Below are positions 36,984 through 47,200 of a DNA stretch of 64,000 bases, one piece after another (position 1 is the stretch's first letter; each line of letters begins with the position of its first letter). The notes below the pieces were generated by a model. That model ran no database searches, was not told where the DNA came from, and was given only the letters and a program-made list of their open reading frames with translations. The stretch covers positions 186,001-250,000 of the forward strand of contig NZ_CP023777.1 in assembly GCF_002557795.1 (NCBI RefSeq). The letters are read 5' to 3'. Both the position numbers and the translations under genes were made by a program. Origin of the DNA: Chitinophaga caeni (lineage in GTDB: Bacteria > Bacteroidota > Bacteroidia > Chitinophagales > Chitinophagaceae).

Positions 36984-38654
36984 TCAAATACCTGGTGTGG
37001 GGCTGCTTGGCAAATGTGGCGGCGCTCCCGGTCCTCCAAATCTCAATACATCCAATAATGTAGGGATGTAAGCGATCATGATAATGATGACCATCATCAC
37101 CAACCATGGTTTGAAGCTGTTAAACAATGGAATGTATTTTTCGTCGTGGTAAGAGCTCGTATCAGGAAATACTAAACTTGATTCGGTAGCTTTCTTACTG
37201 AAACAAGTCCCGAAGAAGACGATGAAGTAACACATGCCGGCCGCGAACATGATAATTCCACCGGCTAATGCCAACATCGTTGAAGGAACCCATTGCGGGT
37301 GGTACAATTCGTGCCCGGGATTCAAGTAGGTCATGCCCAGGTTAGTCCTGCGCGGTTCTCCCATCAGGCCGCCGTACATCAAACCGCTTGAAAAAATCAG
37401 TACGCCGATGAGCCACAAATAGGGAACGATCACATTTAACTTGGGTAAAAATATTTTCTTACCTGTTAAGCCGTTCAGCATAAATAAACTCATGCCGATC
37501 ATGGCTAAGAACACCGGCCCCGCAACGGTCATATGAAAGTGCCCGGGCAGCCAGGCTGTATTATGTACCACGTTGTTCAATGCATAAGATGCATTTACGA
37601 TACCCGTTAAACCACCGAAGATGAACAAGATCAACCCGGCGATAAGGTAACCGAACATATAATTATTCTGATCGAGGTAGGGCAACTTGTTAACCCAACC
37701 CAACAATCCCTTGGCGCCCCGTTTCCAACCGGCATATTCTAACGATGCGGCTAACGTGAAAGCCGTGATGAAACTTGGAACCGCCACACCGAAAGTTAAA
37801 AGGGTTGATACCCATTTAGAACTTTGGCTGATATTGGGATCGCTGAATTGGTGATGCACTCCCACCGGAACAGATAAGAGTAAGAATAAGAAGAAAGCAA
37901 TTCTCCCGGCATTATCGGAATACAATTTTCCACCTGCCCATTTTGGCAGCATCGTGTAAAACATGATGTACGCGGGCAATAACCAGAAGTACACCAAGGC
38001 ATGCCCGAAAAACCAAAAGAGGGTTCTCGCCAAGGTAACATCTACAGTTGCTTTATAGCCCATGGCCCAGGGCAATAACAGTACCAACACTTCGTAAGCT
38101 ACCGCTAGGGTACAAACGAACCATATAATAAAATTCACCAATGTTCCCAGCACTGCCAAAGGTATTTTTTCACCCCGGTGTTCTTTCTTCCATCCCAGGT
38201 ATACCACCATCCAATCAAATAAAGGCACCCAAGATCCCACGATCAGCATGGCTGTACCGATGTAAAATAATGGGTGCGCTTTTAAAGGGGGATAGAAAGT
38301 ATATAAAACGGATGCTTTACCTGCTAACATCGCATATGCTGCCAATAGGGTTCCTGTCACCATCAGGATCAAGCTGATCCACGAAGCCCTTTTATTGGGT
38401 TCTTTTTTTAAGTAATAGGCTATTGTTGCATGACCGAAAGCCACGGCAAAAAAGGTGGTCAGCACGATGGCATTGATAACGCCGTGCAAGGTAAGACCTT
38501 GGTAATAATCCAGCTTCACAGCGGATGATTGGTGGATAACCCCGGCCCTGTAAACAGTTTGCATTAAACCATGGTAAATCCCTAGTATTAATAAGGTAAT
38601 GGGAACAAAAAGTTCGATCAGTATAACATTTTTAAGGGAACGACTTACTTTCAT
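36984..38654 (-). CDS. Haem-copper oxidase subunit I, B type (ba3-like)
   Basis: This 556-residue integral membrane protein reduces oxygen at a haem-CuB centre and pumps protons. Ligand regions visible are FGHATIAYYL (low-spin haem His), FWFFGHALVYFWLLPAY (CuB His with the cross-linked Tyr), GVHHQF (CuB histidines), and WLPGHFHMTVAGP (haem ligands). The GHxxVYFWLLPAY form, rather than GHPEVY, marks the B family as in Thermus ba3. The usual Pro after GH is Ala here. ATG 38654 is chosen over an upstream in-frame start because the earlier part does not look like the family. Confidence 0.93.
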   Translation of the reverse strand: MKVSRSLKNVILIELFVPITLLILGIYHGLMQTVYRAGVIHQSSAVKLDYYQGLTLHGVINAIVLTTFFAVAFGHATIAYYLKKEPNKRASWISLILMVTGTLLAAYAMLAGKASVLYTFYPPLKAHPLFYIGTAMLIVGSWVPLFDWMVVYLGWKKEHRGEKIPLAVLGTLVNFIIWFVCTLAVAYEVLVLLLPWAMGYKATVDVTLARTLFWFFGHALVYFWLLPAYIMFYTMLPKWAGGKLYSDNAGRIAFFLFLLLSVPVGVHHQFSDPNISQSSKWVSTLLTFGVAVPSFITAFTLAASLEYAGWKRGAKGLLGWVNKLPYLDQNNYMFGYLIAGLILFIFGGLTGIVNASYALNNVVHNTAWLPGHFHMTVAGPVFLAMIGMSLFMLNGLTGKKIFLPKLNVIVPYLWLIGVLIFSSGLMYGGLMGEPRRTNLGMTYLNPGHELYHPQWVPSTMLALAGGIIMFAAGMCYFIVFFGTCFSKKATESSLVFPDTSSYHDEKYIPLFNSFKPWLVMMVIIIMIAYIPTLLDVLRFGGPGAPPHLPSSPTPGI

Positions 38655-38665
38655 ACGATTAGAGT

Positions 38666-39121
38666 TTATTGTTGGTCGGGATAATTGACGATAACTTCGG
38701 CCTGCATATTCTGGTGACCGATTCCGCAATATTCATGGCAGGTAATTTTATACACACCCGGCTCCGTAAACTTGACAGTCGTTTTGTTGATACCTCCATA
38801 AACAGCCATCATGTTTACATTTTTTTCCGCGATGTTGAAACCATGCACTACATCGGTCGAGGTGAGGTAAAAGTCAACCTCGCTTCCAACCGGGATATAA
38901 ATTTGGCTCGGTTCAAAATTCCACATCTTGGCCACGGCGAAAACTTGGTAAGTTTTATCGTCTATTTGGTTGATGCGGGGCGTGGTATAGGCTTTATCAT
39001 AAGGCACACATTCCACGACATCCGTCTTCTGTTTCCCTGTAACATATAAGAGTGAAAAAAGGAATAGCATGATCACGATAGCCGTCATGCCGATTGCTTT
39101 ACCTTCAAATTTGTCTAACAT
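38666..39121 (-). CDS. Haem-copper oxidase subunit II, short ba3 type
   Basis: This 151-residue protein has one N-terminal membrane span (about 13-30) and a cupredoxin domain with the full CuA set: His in DVVHGF, then CHEYCGIGHQNM (Cys, Cys, His, Met). The short length and single span match B-type oxidases, not the two-span A-type subunit. It accepts electrons from a cytochrome c, probably the one encoded at 35767-36300. The stop lies 11 bp before the subunit I start. Confidence 0.93.
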   Translation of the reverse strand: MLDKFEGKAIGMTAIVIMLFLFSLLYVTGKQKTDVVECVPYDKAYTTPRINQIDDKTYQVFAVAKMWNFEPSQIYIPVGSEVDFYLTSTDVVHGFNIAEKNVNMMAVYGGINKTTVKFTEPGVYKITCHEYCGIGHQNMQAEVIVNYPDQQ

Positions 39122-39131
39122 GATCAATAGT

Positions 39132-39260
39132 TTAAGCGCGTTGTAACATGATTAAATAGATGCCGTACCAGATGCCCAGGCATAGGGCAATCAACAATAC
39201 GAAAAAGGCGATGGCCCCTTTTGGGACGAATTTTTCCCCGTTATCTTGTTGGGAGTTCAT
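39132..39260 (-). CDS. Small oxidase subunit (IIa-like), 42 residues
   Basis: The short frame encodes MNSQQDNGEKFVPKGAIAFF, then VLLIALCLGIWYGIYLIMLQRA: a polar N-terminus and one membrane span. It is the first gene of the oxidase operon, 10 bp before the subunit II start. In ba3 oxidase a single-span subunit IIa stands in for the missing second helix of subunit II; size, topology and position fit that role. A start ATG at 39260 is 26 bp downstream of a perfect -7 element. Confidence 0.8.
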   Translation of the reverse strand: MNSQQDNGEKFVPKGAIAFFVLLIALCLGIWYGIYLIMLQRA

Positions 39261-39285
39261 AATTGGTTGTTTTGTGATGATGGCA

Positions 39286-39293
39286 CAAATCTA
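39286..39293 (-). promoter_or_regulatory. -7 element of the oxidase operon promoter
   Basis: TAGATTTG on the minus strand is an exact -7 consensus, 25 bp before the first start codon. The nearest TTTTG is only 15 bp upstream, not 19-21, so the promoter may depend on an activator. Confidence 0.5.
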
Positions 39294-39347
39294 GCGGTAG
39301 CCTTCCCCCAAAATCATGAGGTCACTTCCCTTTAAGCTTGATTCTAC

Positions 39348-39374
39348 TCAGTTGAAAAACTGATTGAAATCAGT
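39348..39374. promoter_or_regulatory. Three alternating half-sites, FNR-like, between oxidase and sensor genes
   Basis: TCAGT (39348), ACTGA (39359) and TCAGT (39370) are spaced 11 bp apart and alternate in orientation, forming two overlapping perfect palindromes: TCAGTT-GAAA-AACTGA and ACTGAT-TGAA-ATCAGT. The second resembles the FNR/DNR box TTGAT-N4-ATCAA with one change per half. The divergent two-component pair ends in a CRP/FNR-type DNA-binding regulator, a natural candidate ligand. Confidence 0.6.
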
Positions 39375-39474
39375 ACGCTCTGGTCAACATTCCGTAAATT
39401 GCAGGATAGATAAGGCTATGGCCGCATGAATAATTTTACGATTGTATAACATACCAGCGTTTTAAATCAGTTCC

Positions 39475-41031
39475 ATGTTCCGTTTTGGTCACCGGCAAAT
39501 ATTATTTGCCTCCTTTATTATCTTATTAGTCACGGTATTTTTGTTGATTTGGCGGCCGGATTATAATTTCTTTGATGGCGGCTTGATCACCGTTATCTTG
39601 TTGACTTTATTTATAAAAGATGAAACCATCACTAGCTGGATGGGCGTAATTTGCACGGTAGTGGTGGTGACAGTTGCCTTCCTGCCGCACAAGAACCCTA
39701 ATCCCGCCGAGGTATTCATCGAGCACTTTTTCTCGCTGATACTGGTAATCGGAACGACCTTGCTGGTGATCTTCGTAAAACGCTTATACCGCACGCTGGA
39801 AGCGGAAGAAAACCAGCTAACCGCACTCATACAACATGCCACTGAAGGAATTATCTTAACAAACGAAGACGGGCTAATCATATTGGCCAATCCCGAAGCG
39901 GAGAACCTATTTGGATATACATCGGAAGAAATGTTGAGAAAACCGATTGAAACGCTTATTCCTAGTCGGTTCAGGGAGAAACATGTCGGTCATAGGAAAA
40001 ATTTCAATAAACAACCGGCAGATAGGAAAATGGGGAGCGGTATGGCCTTATTTGCTTTACGGAAAGATGGAACGGAGTTCCCTGTAGAAGTTAGCCTTAG
40101 CCATTTTAAACAAGGCTACGACAAGTTTGTGTTGGCCTTCGTTGTAGATATTACCATGCGAAAGGAATCTGAAGATCGGCTACTGGCGCAAAAGCAACAA
40201 TTAGAAGAACTAACCCGCTCCATGCAGCGTCTTAACCAGGACCTGGAGCAAAAAGTTGATGAACGAACCCGTAACCTGCAAGATGCCTTGCAACAACTCG
40301 AAATTTCGCAACAGGAGCTCGAAGAAGCACTTCATAAAGAAAAAGAACTCAACGAGATCAAATCCAGGTTCGTATCGATGGCCTCACATGAGTTCCGTAC
40401 CCCTTTGAGCGCCATTTTATCTTCCGCTGCCTTGATCAAAAAATATGAACAAACCGAAGATCAGCAAAAAAGAGAAAAACATGTGCAGAAAATACGGGAC
40501 GCCGTAAAACATCTAAATGAATTGCTGGAAGATTTCCTCTCCCTGGGCAGGATAGAAGAAGGGAAAGTCAATATACACCCCGAAGATATCCCGCTGGCGA
40601 GCTTAATGCAGGAAACGAGGGAAGAAGTACAAGGACTGCTTAAAAAAGGTCAACATATAGATATTTCCGTGGACGCGGCCTTAGTAATCTTAACCGACAA
40701 ACGATTACTTAAACATATTTTCGTAAACTTGTTAACCAATGCGATCAAGTTTTCTCCTGAAAACAGCCCCATTTCTTGGGTAGCAAACAAAACGGGGGAA
40801 AACATTCGTATGGAGGTCGCAGATCAAGGTATGGGAATACCCAAGGAAGATCAGCATTACCTATTCAGTAGCTTTTTCCGTGCAAAAAATGTAACCAATA
40901 TCCAGGGTACAGGCTTAGGTTTACATATCGTTAAACGTTACGTGGATATGTTGTCGGGGAATATACAAGTTGAAAGCGAACTCGGCAAAGGCACCAGTAT
41001 AATCATTTCATTTCCAAATCATACTTTGTAA
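39475..41031 (+). CDS. PAS-domain membrane sensor histidine kinase
   Basis: This 518-residue protein has four to five hydrophobic segments (about 8-105), a PAS domain (about 115-240; LIQHATEGIILTNEDGLIILANPEAENLFGY), a coiled coil (about 240-295), HisKA with SHEFRTPLS (phosphorylated His305) and a HATPase domain (NLLTNAIKFS; DQGMGIP; GTGLGLHIV). It would phosphorylate the receiver of the gene 3 bp downstream. Position opposite an oxidase operon suggests a respiratory or redox signal; no haem or flavin ligand can be claimed from sequence. Confidence 0.92.
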   Translation: MFRFGHRQILFASFIILLVTVFLLIWRPDYNFFDGGLITVILLTLFIKDETITSWMGVICTVVVVTVAFLPHKNPNPAEVFIEHFFSLILVIGTTLLVIFVKRLYRTLEAEENQLTALIQHATEGIILTNEDGLIILANPEAENLFGYTSEEMLRKPIETLIPSRFREKHVGHRKNFNKQPADRKMGSGMALFALRKDGTEFPVEVSLSHFKQGYDKFVLAFVVDITMRKESEDRLLAQKQQLEELTRSMQRLNQDLEQKVDERTRNLQDALQQLEISQQELEEALHKEKELNEIKSRFVSMASHEFRTPLSAILSSAALIKKYEQTEDQQKREKHVQKIRDAVKHLNELLEDFLSLGRIEEGKVNIHPEDIPLASLMQETREEVQGLLKKGQHIDISVDAALVILTDKRLLKHIFVNLLTNAIKFSPENSPISWVANKTGENIRMEVADQGMGIPKEDQHYLFSSFFRAKNVTNIQGTGLGLHIVKRYVDMLSGNIQVESELGKGTSIIISFPNHTL

Positions 41032-41034
41032 AGC

Positions 41035-42096
41035 ATGGCCACCATATTAGTAGTAGACGATCATACAGATATCAGGGAAAATATTGCTGAAATATTGTCC
41101 TTGGCCGGTTATGATACCATCGAAGCAGAAAACGGTAAAAAAGCTGTAGAACTGGCAAGGGGCAGCAAGCCGGATCTTATCGTTTGTGATATCATGATGC
41201 CGGAACTAGATGGTTACGGCGTTTTGCACCTATTGCGGAAAATCCCTGAAACGGAACACATTCCTTTTATATTCCTAACCGCAAAAACCGAGCGCGGGGA
41301 CCTTCGCAAAGGGATGGAAATGGGAGCTGATGACTTTATTACCAAACCATTTGAAGATGTTGAATTACTGGCAGCCGTAGAAACAAGGCTCAAAAAACAG
41401 TCGATGCTGGAACAAAAACTAGCCCAATCGCAGCAACAAACTGTCAATAACCTGTTACAAGACTGGCAATCTTCCGGTTTATTAAACCTCGACCCTGATA
41501 ATTACAGCAGTACCGTACTTGGCAAAAAGCAACCCGTTTACCGGGAAGGTAAACACCCGCAATATTTATATTATGTCAAATCCGGCAAAGTAAAAGCTTA
41601 TAAATTAAACGATGACGGCAAGGAATATATCACGAATTTATATGGCGAAGGAGATTATTTCGGGTATGTTTCTCTGATAGAAAATAAACCCTACGAGGAA
41701 AATGCCGAAGCATTGGAGAATACAGAATTAACACTGATTCCCAAAGACGTGTTCTTAGAACAACTATTGAACGATGTAACCGTTGCCCGGACTTTTATAA
41801 AACGCATCGCCACCGAGGTAAAGGAAAAGGAAGACCGGCTGTTACAATTAGCTTATGACTCCCTGCGGAAAAGGGTCGCCAGCGGCCTACTCGATATCCA
41901 TGACAAGTTACATAAAGAACAAGGTTCCGATGCTCTCATAGAACTATCTAGGGATGATATTGCCCGCTACGTGGGAACCGCCACTGAATCCCTGATACGT
42001 ACCCTAAGCGACTTCAAACATGAAAAATTGATAGAGATGAAAGGTACCCGCATCCGCATCGTGGAACCGGAAAAGCTAAGAAAATTATTATATTAA
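41035..42096 (+). CDS. Receiver-CRP/FNR fusion response regulator
   Basis: This 353-residue protein joins a receiver (1-120; acidic pair DD at 8-9, phospho-acceptor Asp52 in VCDIMMPELDG, Lys in FITKPF) to a cyclic-nucleotide-binding-like domain (about 160-255; YYVKSGKVKAYKLNDDGKEYITNLYGEGDYFGY) and a CRP-type winged helix (about 265-350; ELSRDDIARYVGTATESLIRTLSDF). Classical CRP proteins lack a receiver. The cNMP site lacks the RxS phosphate motif, so a nucleotide ligand is doubtful. It probably binds sites such as 39348-39374. A TIR-bounded element begins 2 bp after its stop. Confidence 0.92.
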   Translation: MATILVVDDHTDIRENIAEILSLAGYDTIEAENGKKAVELARGSKPDLIVCDIMMPELDGYGVLHLLRKIPETEHIPFIFLTAKTERGDLRKGMEMGADDFITKPFEDVELLAAVETRLKKQSMLEQKLAQSQQQTVNNLLQDWQSSGLLNLDPDNYSSTVLGKKQPVYREGKHPQYLYYVKSGKVKAYKLNDDGKEYITNLYGEGDYFGYVSLIENKPYEENAEALENTELTLIPKDVFLEQLLNDVTVARTFIKRIATEVKEKEDRLLQLAYDSLRKRVASGLLDIHDKLHKEQGSDALIELSRDDIARYVGTATESLIRTLSDFKHEKLIEMKGTRIRIVEPEKLRKLLY

Positions 42097-42098
42097 AA

Positions 42099-42418
42099 CA
42101 TTATTGTCCGACTAAAATTGCATTAAATTTACTTAGATTCCTTACCTGGTCAAAGACATAAGCGAAGGATGATACATTCACCCCCTGCCAAGAGAACCGT
42201 GGAACTTCGCACCGTTGATGGCCAAGGGAAGCTTGGCCATACAGTAGTACAAAAGTTGGATCGAGCGATCAAATTGGCGGCCGTGATGGCCAATTTGTGC
42301 CCTTTTTGGAACCTTTTTTGGGCAAGCAAAAAAGTACAAGAAACGAGCAGATGAACATTGAATCGAACTATCGAGGGATCAAATTGCTCCCCGGTTAAAA
42401 TTTAGCCGGGCAACAAAG
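42099..42418. mobile_element. MITE-like non-autonomous element, copy B (320 bp)
   Basis: It matches copy A (20111-20425) over its full length in reverse orientation, by eye well above 80 percent. The termini are CATTATTGTCCGACTAAAA and, in reverse complement, CTTTGTTGCCCGGCTAAA. TTAAAACATTA occurs on both sides (42093-42103 and 42422-42432), though not exactly adjacent to the right end. A 61-codon frame starting at 42169 is open here but broken in copy A. Confidence 0.7.
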
Positions 42419-42431
42419 ATTTTAAAACATT

Positions 42432-42782
42432 AAAAGCCCCTATCCAATCACTTGAAAAGGGGCTTTCTTCAAATACTTAAAAAGACAATTACAGTTACAA
42501 AAAAACGAATAACGTTCAACTACCCCCCCTTGAAATCAGCGGGTTCCGTGAACAAGAACGGCGGAAAGAAATTCCGCCGCTATTAATCTTCGAGACACTT
42601 ACAGGGTTAACAATACCAAATGAATGCGCACACTTCTAAATAGTGTGAAATGTGCCCAAAAAAGGGTTTTCAATAGCACATATATCTTAAAAAACATTAC
42701 TAGCGTACAATTAGCTGTACACATATAATATAGACGCTTGCAGTTAAACTTAGTACTATATTCCTTGAGATTTTTTTTAAGA
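42432..42782. terminator. Terminator hairpin plus gene-free stretch
   Basis: AAAGCCCC (42433-42440) pairs with GGGGCTTT (42459-42466), a terminator for the regulator transcript. A second hairpin, CGGCGGAA (42559-42566) with TTCCGCCG (42572-42579), follows. The remaining sequence to 42782 is AT-rich with no gene. Confidence 0.65.
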
Positions 42783-44246
42783 TTAGCGGATTAACCACAT
42801 TTTCGTATTAGGCCCATCGCCCCCCATATTGATTTTGGCCTGATTATAAGCGGCAGAATTAAATAATATTTCGTCTTCGGGATACATAAATCTTAACGGG
42901 ATGCTTGGCTGCATAGCCAGTGGACCTAGTTTAAATGCAGGATAACCGGTCCTGCGATGTTCCATCCAACCTTCATCACCGTTAAAAAGCAAGGATACCC
43001 ATTTCTGGGTTATCAATTGGCGGATTGTTCCATCAAATTTAACGGGTTTCTTTTTGAAGTATTTCTCCCCGGGTGCGGTGCCCCAATACTCCATGGAAGC
43101 CGTAACCGCTTTTTTATATAAAGCTTCGGTAGTCATTCCCCTGAAATCAACCCAACCACGTAGGGAAATCTCCGCTAATATGAACCAGGTCTCACTATTG
43201 GTGAATATAACGGCTTTGCATAAATCGCTCTTAGCTTGGTTAAAAGCTGCTGCAAAATGCGAGATATGATCATTACCGCCATTATATTGAAAGGGATCCT
43301 GGATGGCATTCGGAACACCTACGTACAAATTTGTATCTATGGTAGCGTTCTTAGTTTTATTCACCGGCGAAATCAAAATAGGCAACCTCGGATCTTCCCA
43401 ATCCCGTAAACTATCAACTAAATCCTTGGAGGGTTTCCTTTTATCAAATTCATCATTAGAATTGGCGATATCGCTGCCCGGCCAACTATTCTCAGCCGTT
43501 AAGCCCAGGTAATCCACCGTAGCATCAGCAGCACGGTCTAATATTAGCGGGTACCGATCTTCATCCGATACCATTTCTTTCATGATCCCGGCGGCTTCCG
43601 GGTAAGCTTGGCTGCACCGTAGGAGCAATCTCAGCCGTAATGAATTGGCCAAACGTCGCCAGGCAATTACATCCCCGTGAAACAATACATCGTACTGTGC
43701 ATCTATAGCCGGTAATGGAGTTGACAACCAATTGTTACAACTATCTAATGTTTTGATGAGGTCCTTATAAATAAACTCCTGCAAATCATACTTGGGATTA
43801 GGATACCCTTCATCTGCAAGGAGTGCCTCGGAATAAGGAATATCCCCCCACAAATCCGTCAAGTAAGCATAATTAATAACAGCCAAAATTTTGCCCAGTA
43901 CACGGTATTGCGGTTCCCTGTGCTCCCCTGCCTTCAAAATCAATTGCCTGTTGATCGATAACCTGCGGTACCATTCATTCCAGCCCATGGGGCCCCAGTT
44001 AAATTTATCCATCGACTCGTTCCGAACCATGGTAATATAACGTCCGGCCACACCTCCATGATCCATGAAAGCAAAATTTTGCCATTCATATGCAGTTTTA
44101 GTGATCACGGTTGATAATAACTCCCCCGGCTTGATATCTACCGGTTGCCTTGGATCTGTATTTATTTGATTAAATCCCTCCCTGCACCCTGCCATAAAAA
44201 GCAGGATGATCAAGTAAATGGCATATTTATTCAACTTAAACATCAT
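42783..44246 (-). CDS. SusD/RagB-family surface lipoprotein
   Basis: This 487-residue protein has a lipoprotein signal (LLFMAGC, Cys21) and the helical TPR-like body of SusD proteins: NQINTDPRQPVDIKPGELLSTVI at the N-terminus, LTDLWGDIPYSEAL mid-protein, and KWVSLLFNGDEGWMEHRRTGYPAF near the C-terminus. It caps the SusC channel encoded 6 bp upstream and binds the glycan outside the cell. This subtype (SusD-like_2) is shorter than starch SusD. The substrate is unknown. Confidence 0.93.
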   Translation of the reverse strand: MMFKLNKYAIYLIILLFMAGCREGFNQINTDPRQPVDIKPGELLSTVITKTAYEWQNFAFMDHGGVAGRYITMVRNESMDKFNWGPMGWNEWYRRLSINRQLILKAGEHREPQYRVLGKILAVINYAYLTDLWGDIPYSEALLADEGYPNPKYDLQEFIYKDLIKTLDSCNNWLSTPLPAIDAQYDVLFHGDVIAWRRLANSLRLRLLLRCSQAYPEAAGIMKEMVSDEDRYPLILDRAADATVDYLGLTAENSWPGSDIANSNDEFDKRKPSKDLVDSLRDWEDPRLPILISPVNKTKNATIDTNLYVGVPNAIQDPFQYNGGNDHISHFAAAFNQAKSDLCKAVIFTNSETWFILAEISLRGWVDFRGMTTEALYKKAVTASMEYWGTAPGEKYFKKKPVKFDGTIRQLITQKWVSLLFNGDEGWMEHRRTGYPAFKLGPLAMQPSIPLRFMYPEDEILFNSAAYNQAKINMGGDGPNTKMWLIR

Positions 44247-44252
44247 TCCAAA

Positions 44253-47200
44253 CTAAAAACTGCAATCTATTTTAAATCCGAAAGTTTTAATACCCGGGAG
44301 CGTCCAAGTATTAATCCCGAGCTGGTACCGGCTATTTTCAATCTTGTTAGAAGTTTCCGGATCAAAGCCTGTTCCCGCGGCATTCCAGGCAAATAAGTTC
44401 CTTGCCATGAAAACCAGGCGAACGTTTTGTATCCACTTGGCCGGGTGTAAAAAATTATACCCGAGCGAAAGTTCACGCAACTTGATATATGTTGCGTTAT
44501 AAGCATTCCTAGCAGGGAAATCCCAATAGTAATTACCATAATAAGCCTCGGGCGATAAAATGACATCATTGGGAGCAAAAGTCCCGTCATCTTGCAGGTT
44601 ATAGCCATACAATATCATGCCATCATGCCGCTCTTTACCATTTCCATCTACCCACGGAAGTCCCCCTTGCGATGCATCCCTACCCGGTAAAGTCACATCC
44701 ACCCTGCCATCGCTCTGCAAATTCTTAGCCGTATATGAATAAAACGTACCGCCTTGCCGCCAATCTAACAAGGCTCCCGCGAACCAATTTTTATATTTAA
44801 CACCATGATTCCAGCTCAACATGAAATCGGGATTATAATTACCAAATTTTTCATAAGCACCGCCTTCAAGCTGGTATTGCCCGCTAGCCGTTAACCAGGG
44901 CGCCCCTTTATACGGGCCGCCCGGTACTTTCTTATAAGTTCCCCCGTACATATCCCCCATCCGGCCGCCAACCTTTGCTAACACGCTGGCTCCTTCACCA
45001 CCGCTTAAGTAAATTTCACCATTAGGAATTCCAGGATCTAATGCAACGATCTTATCCCAATTCTTGGAAAAGTTGATATACCCTTCATATTGAACATGAA
45101 GCGGTTTTTTATTACCATGCCAAGAAAGTTGTAACTCGATACCGCGGTTGCGGATGTTTCCAGCGTTCATCAACCTTTCACTATAACCGGAAGAAATTGC
45201 CAGCGGAACAGCTATGATTTGATTTTTATTGGTGGATTGGTAAACCGTAATATCCAGCCCTAACCGCTCTTTAAACATTCCCAATTCCAATCCCACCTCC
45301 GTGGCCGTCGTAATTTCAGGTTTCAATAACTTATTCTTCAACATGGTGGCAATATCTGCTCTTGAAATGCCATCCCAATTTGCTATGTATTGAAATGTGT
45401 TATACAAATTATATGGATCGGTATCTTTACCAACTTTAGCCCAGTTTGCCCGGAACTTCGCCCGGTTTACCCAATTATTTTCACCTAGGTTCAATAACCT
45501 TGTCAACAATAAGGAACTCGCAATGGCCGGGTAAAAATAGGCATTATGATACCTCGGCAAAGTACTTGACCAATCCATTCTACCGGAAGCATTGACAAAT
45601 AAAATATCTTTATATGATGCTTGCATAGTGGCGTAAGTACTATTCACCCGCTTGCGGGCAAAGTCCGACTGGTAAGTAAAACTTCCATCTACACCGTTTG
45701 AAAGCGAATAGATAGATGGCACTTTCAGTTGCTGCGCAGCTATTGTATAATCGTAATTCTTTTGATCCATCCGGTTCATTCCGAAGTCTGCACTGATATT
45801 CCAAACAGTATAAAATTGTTTATGGAATTGTAGCAGTAGATCGGAATTAATTTCCCTGGAAAACAACTTAGCTTCTTCATAAAAACCATTTATAAAATTC
45901 ACGCTACTAAAAGGCTTCTTACGTTCCCGGTACTCGTAGAACTGGTCTATGCCGCTTCTCAAGGCAAGGTTCAAATAATCATTAATCGTCCATTTTATTT
46001 GTACCAGGCCATTTAACCGGTGCCGGAAATAAGCATTCGTTTGTTCATAAGCTATCAAAAAAGGATTATCGACTTGCGCTTGCCCGGAATACATATCATG
46101 TAAATAGCTTTGCTGTTCGACACCTTCCTTGCCAGGTTTCCAATAGTTTCTCAATTCATTGGTATTCACATTCGCAGGCATCGTGTATAACTGGTTGATT
46201 ACGCTCCCCCTGTCGCCGCTAAAGCGGTTATCGCTACTGCTATAAGTATAAGATAAGTTAGTGTTAAACTGAATTTTAGGATCGAACTTATACTGCAAAG
46301 AAAACATTAGAACATCCTTGTTATAGCCCGTATTGGGAATAATCCCGCGGTTCCTGGTATCGAGAACGGAAAATCGAGCGGCGCCTTTTTCAAATGATTT
46401 GTTGACAGCAATATGCTGCTGAAAAGTTTGTCCTAATTGGAAATAATCACGAACCCTGCCGGGGTATGCCGTCCAAGGCAATGGAATAAAATTGCCTTCA
46501 TCATCCTTGGGGCTATTCCATTGCACCTTGTAAGATCCATCATTTAACCCGGGACCCCAAGAAGCTTCGCCCCAAGTATCCTCTGCCAAAACATCGGTGC
46601 CTGCGCCGTATAAATTTTGAAAATGCGGAAACTGCCAAGCCTTGTCAATCATCAGGCTGCTGCTTGCCGTAACTTTCCAGGAGCTACCACCCGGATTCCC
46701 GGTCTTAGTAGTAATAACCACTACACCGTTGCCGGCGCGGGAACCATAGAGTGCTGCGGCCCCAGCGCCCCTTAGCACGCTAATACTGGCAATATCTTCA
46801 ATACTTAAATCTGATAAGCGGTTCCCATAGTCAACCTTACCCGCTACGCTGGAATTCGCGGTAATGGGTATCCCGTCCACGACGAACAAAGGTTGCGAGT
46901 TTCCATTAAACGAAGACTCCCCCCGTAACACTACGTATACCGAGGCCCCGGGATCCGGGCTCAGTCCCCTAACTTGTAAACCCGGTATCTTTCCCGAAAG
47001 AGCTTGTAAAATATTAGGAGCCTCAACATTATTTAAACCCGGCGATTTTATTTCCGTAAGTGCATAACCTAATGTTGACCTGGGTCTTGAGATACCGAGA
47101 GCCGTGACTACGAATTGTTGTAAAGATTCTTCCCGCTCCTGCATTACGAAATGATGGTCAACAACAGTATCGTTATTTAATGGAATACCGGGGATCGTCA

